Both the position numbers and the translations under genes were made by a program. Under the pieces are notes generated by a model. That model did no database searches, was not told where the DNA came from, and worked only from the letters and a program-made list of their open reading frames with translations. DNA of 64,000 nt from NCBI GenBank assembly GCA_016192135.1, contig JACPUR010000013.1, positions 1-64,000 on the forward strand, given 5' to 3'. Positions within the stretch are counted from its first letter, which is position 1; each line of letters starts with the position of its first letter. The stretch comes from Candidatus Tectomicrobia bacterium. GTDB taxonomy: Bacteria > UBA8248. Of the stretch, positions 58,665-64,000 are shown one piece after another.

Positions 58665-59148
58665 TTGAGGCCGTGAACAACGATGCCTCCGCCAAAATCC
58701 GGCCAAATGGGCAGAGGACGAATACAATACCGCCCACGTCTAATGTGCACATGTAGGGGCAGGGCTCGTCCCTGCCCTGGGTGAGAAGCGGATCTTTTCC
58801 AACTGACCGTCATTCGACCGCGGCGACCGCCAGCCCTATCTATCTCAGCCGTGAGACGGCGTGCGGGTCATTGCCAAAGGCCTACACGCCCCCCCGAAAA
58901 AAGCACCGCCGACGCTCCCCGCACGGAGCATCGGCGGACTTACCGAAAACGCCCCGCCCCCGAAAGGGAGGTGCGAAATCGGACACCCGGAATCTACCCC
59001 ACCAATCGCGCGAGGGTTTTATCCGGTTCCGCCAATGTTAAATTATTTTCCGGCGGGGGAACGGGACTCGGGGAGAGGCTGGCAGCCCCTTGATTTTACC
59101 GAACTTGCGCGGCCGGCGGGCCCCGGCCGCCGCCTTCCCCGCCCCCGT
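58665..59148. other. Intergenic region (484 nt)
   Basis: No gene. It contains the GGGCAGGG/CCCTGCCC inverted repeat at 58756-58778 and an imperfect GC hairpin near 58910-58936. It lies between convergent DUF1499 and PilZ genes. Confidence 0.5.
58756..58778. repeat. GGGCAGGG...CCCTGCCC inverted repeat
   Basis: Arms flanking CTCGT in the gap after the DUF1499 gene. The preceding ATGTAGGGGC is shared with the 4853 element, linking it to the dispersed palindrome family. Confidence 0.6.
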
Positions 59149-59499
59149 CTAGTAGTCGGGCCGCATGGCCAGGCCGAGCCGCTCGGCGAGGCCCTGGAGG
59201 AGGCTGGCGAGGCGGGCGCGGTCGCTCCCGATGGATTTGACCGAGATGCCCATGTTCCACTTCCCGGCGCTCCCGCGCGCCCAGACGACCTCGGCCACGC
59301 AGTTGCGGAACACCTCGTCCCCGGCCTGGATGGAACAGACGAAGGTTTCGCCCATCTCGGGCCTCCGGGCGCTCGTCACGCAGAACCCTCCGGCGCTCAC
59401 GTCGTCGGGGATGAACGGAAGCTCGGACACCGAGGGCGCGTCGATCACCACCGGGATCCGGTGCCTCCCGTGCTCCCGCCTCTCCTCTCCGGCGCTCAT
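59149..59499 (-). CDS. PilZ-domain protein (116 aa)
   Basis: A single PilZ fold. RREHGRHRIP near residue 7 supplies the arginine pair and DDVSAGGFCV near 32 the DxSxxG motif, the two elements of a cyclic-di-GMP-binding site. The C-terminal part (KWNMGISVKSIGSDRARL) completes the barrel. It presumably reports c-di-GMP levels to motility or surface functions; no diguanylate cyclase is in the window. Confidence 0.85.
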   Translation of the reverse strand: MSAGEERREHGRHRIPVVIDAPSVSELPFIPDDVSAGGFCVTSARRPEMGETFVCSIQAGDEVFRNCVAEVVWARGSAGKWNMGISVKSIGSDRARLASLLQGLAERLGLAMRPDY

Positions 59500-59701
59500 G
59501 GCGAACCTCCTCTCCGGACGGGGGCATCATACCCCGCCGGCTGGATATCGTCCTCCGGGCGCTCCCGCCGCCGCCCCGGCTTCCCGCGGCTCGAGGGAAA
59601 GATGGGCGTCATGAGCTCCCTCGCCCGTTAGCTCTCTCGCATGGCGGAAAAAAAAACACAAAACCGCGCCCGGCGGGGGCGGGCGGAGCCATCCGGGAGG
59701 C

Positions 59702-60172
59702 TCAGCGGGCCTTGCGGTCCTGCCCCCGGCGGATGGGGATGACGGGGGCCGGGCGGGCGGGGGGACGGGCGGGACGGCCGCGGCGCTGGAAGAGGGAAGC
59801 CGCGATCGAGAGCGCGCCGGCCGCGGCGCGCGACGCGAACCATCCGGCGGCGCGCAGGCCGTCCCCCACGGCGCGGAATGCCTCCTCCCCGCCCCGGCCG
59901 CCCAGGGAGGCCCAGCGCGAGGTTGTATCCTTGGCCGCGCCCAGGGGGCGCAACACCTGCCGGACGACCTGGAGGGCCGCCCACCGGAGGAAGACGAGGA
60001 ACAGGCCCGACAGCAGGATGAAGACGATGAGCACCTGGAGGCCGCGGACGGGGTCGTCCACCATCATCACGCTCAGGCCGCCGATGCCGTAGAAGGCCAG
60101 GCCCACCAGGGCGAGCGAGACGGCGATGGCGCCTCCCGAGCGCGCCATCAAACGCAGGAGCAGCATCTCCAT
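59702..60172 (-). CDS. Two-span membrane protein with basic tail (156 aa), unknown
   Basis: Predicted spans near residues 13-35 and 43-63 (IAVSLALVGLAFYGIGGLSVM, LQVLIVFILLSGLFLVFLRWA). An amphipathic region follows, then a proline/arginine-rich cytoplasmic tail (RRGRPARPPARPAPVIPIRR). No family is recognised. GGAGG lies three bases before the ATG at 60172 and nine before the one at 60166, so the shorter start may be the real one. It is in the same orientation as the PilZ gene but 202 nt apart. Confidence 0.6.
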   Translation of the reverse strand: MEMLLLRLMARSGGAIAVSLALVGLAFYGIGGLSVMMVDDPVRGLQVLIVFILLSGLFLVFLRWAALQVVRQVLRPLGAAKDTTSRWASLGGRGGEEAFRAVGDGLRAAGWFASRAAAGALSIAASLFQRRGRPARPPARPAPVIPIRRGQDRKAR

Positions 60173-61852
<1,680 letters not shown>

Positions 61853-61913
61853 GCCCGCGCTTCCCCCCCTGCCCGGAGGGCATGGGGGCCGCCCGGCGCA
61901 TGGGGAGTTCGGG

Positions 61914-62006
<93 letters not shown>

Positions 62007-62142
62007 GCGATAGGCTGTGCCGCCCCGGAAGGAACACCCCGGGGCCTTCCTGCAGCTTGGTGGATATCGCCCTTCTTCGCCAAGGCTGATCTCGCTTCGG
62101 CTTGCCTTGACGTAAGCCAGCCGAAGCTCGAAGAGGGAAGGC

Positions 62143-62228
62143 TGGCGGAGGGAGAGGGATTCGAACCCCCGGAGCTTTCGCTCAGCGGTTTTCAAGACCG
62201 CCGCCTTCGACCGCTCGGCCATCCCTCC
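62143..62228 (-). tRNA. tRNA-Ser (anticodon TGA)
   Basis: An 86-nt class II tRNA. Acceptor stem GGAGGGA/TCCCTCC, anticodon stem GCGGT/ACCGC with loop CTTGAAA giving anticodon TGA, T arm with GGTTCGAATCC, 3' CCA encoded. This reads UCN serine codons and is not a selenocysteine tRNA (anticodon TCA). Confidence 0.97.
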
Positions 62229-62337
62229 GCGCTTCGAGCGAGGAAGGAGGTGGGATTCTAGCATGGCTCCCCGCCCGGGGCGAAAGGCGGGGGATCGAGG
62301 AACCGTCCGGGGACGCGCCCGGGGGCCGGGTCCCCTC

Positions 62338-63537
62338 CTACTCCACCACCCACAGGTCGCGGCGGTTCGGGATGAGGCGCTCGTGGCCGCGCTCCGTCAC
62401 CACCAGGCTGTACTCGAGCTGGAAGCCGCCGTAGCCCATCTCGTAGTAGGGGACCTCCACGTTGATCACCATCCCGGGCTCGATGACAAGCGCGTTCCCC
62501 CGCATGAGGTCCGGCACGCGGGGCTCGATCCCGATGCCATGGCCGAGATCGGAGCGGAGGACGTCGTAGCCCTTGATGCCCCGCCCCGCGACCGTCTCCA
62601 CGCCGGCCCGCCAGACGTCCTCGTAGGTCGCGCCGGGGCGGACTTTCTCCAGGGCGGCCTCCATGCCGGCGGTGATGGTGGCGTAGATCTCGCGCTGGCG
62701 CGGCGTGGGAGGCCCCAGCACGGCGACGCCGCCCGTGTCCGCATGATAGTGGTCCAGGACCATGCCCGCGTCGAAGCGGTAGGTGTCCCCCTTCCGGAGC
62801 CTGTAGGCGCCGGACTGGAAGAAGTCCCCCGCCCTGCGGCCCCCGGCCGAGTTCCAGAACTCGATCGCGCCGCCCCGGCGGGCCACCGCCTCGCTGTAGA
62901 CCTGGAGAAGTTCCGCTTCGCTGACGCCCTCGCGAAGCCGGGCCATCACTTCGGCGACGGCCTCCTCGTTGGCCTGGGCGGCGCGGCGGAGGCGGGCCAG
63001 CTCCTCCTCGGTCTTGATGAGCTCGATCTCCTGCCAGATGGCCCGCGCCGGGCGGAAATCCGCCTTCGGACAGGCGGCCCTGAGCTCCGCATCCAGGCCG
63101 ACGTTCAGCCCGCTCTCGTCCAGGCCGATGGTCCCCCCGCTCAGCCCTCTGGCGTCCAGCGCGCGCGCGAGGAGCTCCGGCAGGGAGCGGGCGTTTCGGG
63201 CCTTGTCCTTGAGAATGGCGAGCAGGCACTCCTCGTCCGGGTCGGGCCGCAGGTCCTCCGGCCAGGTGATCTTGGAGGTGCCATAGGTCCAGATCTCCGG
63301 CATCCACATCTCTTGCCGCCGCTCCGCCAAGTAGGACGCCTCCCCGATGGACGCCAGGAGGGCCGCCCGGGAGGCATCGCGCGGCAGAAGGGCGAGGACC
63401 TCCTTGTCCTCGTAGATGCGGGGGGTGTGCCCGCCGTAATTGGAGGCGTAGGTGACGTGATTGGGATGGGTGGCAATCAGGGCGTCGAGTCCGTGCCTCT
63501 CCATCAGGGCGATTGCGCGGGGCTTGTTCAGAAGCAT
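62338..63537 (-). CDS. M24-family Xaa-Pro dipeptidase/aminopeptidase-like protein (399 aa)
   Basis: A two-domain creatinase-fold metallopeptidase. The N-terminal domain is smaller (IALMERHGLDALIATHPNHVTYASNYGG). The catalytic domain has the dimetal ligands: DAGMVLDHYHADTGG near residue 260 (two Asp), DLGHGIGIEPR near 330 (His), VIEPGMVINVEVPYYE near 360 (Glu) and FQLEYSLVV near 380 (Glu). AAGGAG precedes the ATG at 63537. The frame is open further upstream but the conserved region starts here. It acts on peptides with a proline at the second position. Confidence 0.9.
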   Translation of the reverse strand: MLLNKPRAIALMERHGLDALIATHPNHVTYASNYGGHTPRIYEDKEVLALLPRDASRAALLASIGEASYLAERRQEMWMPEIWTYGTSKITWPEDLRPDPDEECLLAILKDKARNARSLPELLARALDARGLSGGTIGLDESGLNVGLDAELRAACPKADFRPARAIWQEIELIKTEEELARLRRAAQANEEAVAEVMARLREGVSEAELLQVYSEAVARRGGAIEFWNSAGGRRAGDFFQSGAYRLRKGDTYRFDAGMVLDHYHADTGGVAVLGPPTPRQREIYATITAGMEAALEKVRPGATYEDVWRAGVETVAGRGIKGYDVLRSDLGHGIGIEPRVPDLMRGNALVIEPGMVINVEVPYYEMGYGGFQLEYSLVVTERGHERLIPNRRDLWVVE

Positions 63538-63812
63538 CGCGGCTCCTTCCGGGGTGGACAGGATGGCTGGGGGCGCTCCCTGGCCGGGGGGCGCGCCCTG
63601 GATGCGGTTCCCGAAATCTACCCGAACCCGCGGGGATTCCGCCAACCCCGCGGGGCTCGGCGGGCTTTCCCGGGGCTGGCAGGCGCCCCCCAAAGCCCGT
63701 ACAATGCGGCCGCGCATTTCCTTCGGGAAAGGGGATGCGCGGCCGCCCGCCGCACCGGCGCCCCGTTCTTTCTCTCCCATGCCGCCGCTTCCCCGATCAC
63801 GGAGGCAATCGA

Positions 63813-64000
63813 ATGAGGCTGTTCCTGGCGCTCGTCCTCACGCTCGTGGCCGCGGCCGCGGGCGCCCAGGGGCTCAAGGTGGAGAACCCGGCCCATCCGG
63901 TGGCCGTCATCAAGACCAGCCAAGGGGACATCCACCTGGAGCTCTTCCCCCAGGAGGCCCCCCAGACGGTCGAAAACTTCGTCGGGCTGGCGGAGGGCAC
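63813..64000 (+). CDS. Peptidyl-prolyl cis-trans isomerase, cyclophilin type, 5' part only
   Basis: The first 62 codons of a cyclophilin. A Sec signal peptide (MRLFLALVLTLVAAAAGAQG) indicates a periplasmic enzyme, followed by the cyclophilin start AVIKTSQGDIHLELFPQEAPQTVENFVGLAEGT. GGAGG lies seven bases before the ATG. The gene runs off the right edge of the window, so length and catalytic residues cannot be checked. Confidence 0.85.
   Translation, partial: MRLFLALVLTLVAAAAGAQGLKVENPAHPVAVIKTSQGDIHLELFPQEAPQTVENFVGLAEG

Noticed and set aside
62143-62228. tRNA-Sec candidate (UGA-reading)
   Set aside because: Anticodon is TGA, which reads serine UCN codons, and the arm lengths are those of an ordinary tRNA-Ser; a selenocysteine tRNA would have anticodon TCA.

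Overview
The window is 64 kb of very GC-rich bacterial chromosome with tightly packed genes, mostly GGAGG-type ribosome binding sites, frequent GTG/TTG starts and tRNA genes that encode their own CCA ends. No insertion sequence, phage gene, integrase or CRISPR array was seen. The content (two tripartite tricarboxylate transporters, peptide and carbohydrate ABC importers, pyruvoyl arginine decarboxylase, ArsS, many stand-alone cupins, short dispersed palindromes, selenium use) suggests an uncultivated, Gram-negative, heterotrophic soil or sediment bacterium of the Rokubacteria/Tectomicrobia/deep deltaproteobacterial kind. That placement is an inference from gene content only.

Layout. 0-10 kb: tRNA-Pro, a kinase/ATPase fusion, L-2-hydroxyglutarate oxidase, a threonine dehydratase-like enzyme, two small membrane proteins, a cysteine-cluster protein, an EamA exporter, a GAF sensor and a lone oligopeptide ABC ATPase. 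10-20 kb: small proteins, ArsS, a DUF2459 lipoprotein, a cupin, a complete TctC-TctB-TctA transporter, a divergent PlsY-like protein, an alpha/beta-barrel-like protein, another cupin and a secreted kelch protein. 20-26 kb: a second Tct operon with two tandem TctC paralogues, a cupin and a YjbQ gene broken by an in-frame TAG. 26-31.5 kb: two peptide-type binding proteins and a DppB/DppC permease pair without ATPases. 31.6-41.2 kb, all on the minus strand: citrate synthase, a polyamine set (SpeB, SpeE, pyruvoyl ArgDC, SpeD), a cupin-type repressor and a complete CUT1-type carbohydrate ABC importer.

41.5-48 kb is the most unusual part. A glutaredoxin is followed by an AhpD-like gene whose second redox cysteine is replaced by an in-frame TGA, a strong selenoprotein candidate. 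Next comes a compact run of an HpaB-family flavin monooxygenase, two cupins, two tandem alpha/beta-barrel-like paralogues, an SGNH hydrolase and a lipoprotein hydrolase. This looks like an undescribed degradative pathway. 48.6-52.7 kb: iron alcohol dehydrogenase, YqeC (a selenium-cofactor protein that independently supports selenium use), an M20 peptidase and a methyltransferase. 52.9-60.2 kb: two low-complexity proteins, ThiL/ThiE, an SRPBCC-zinc ribbon-adenylate cyclase, a DUF1499 protein, PilZ and a membrane protein. 60.5-64 kb: SerRS next to two tRNA-Ser genes, an M24 peptidase and the start of a cyclophilin that runs off the window.
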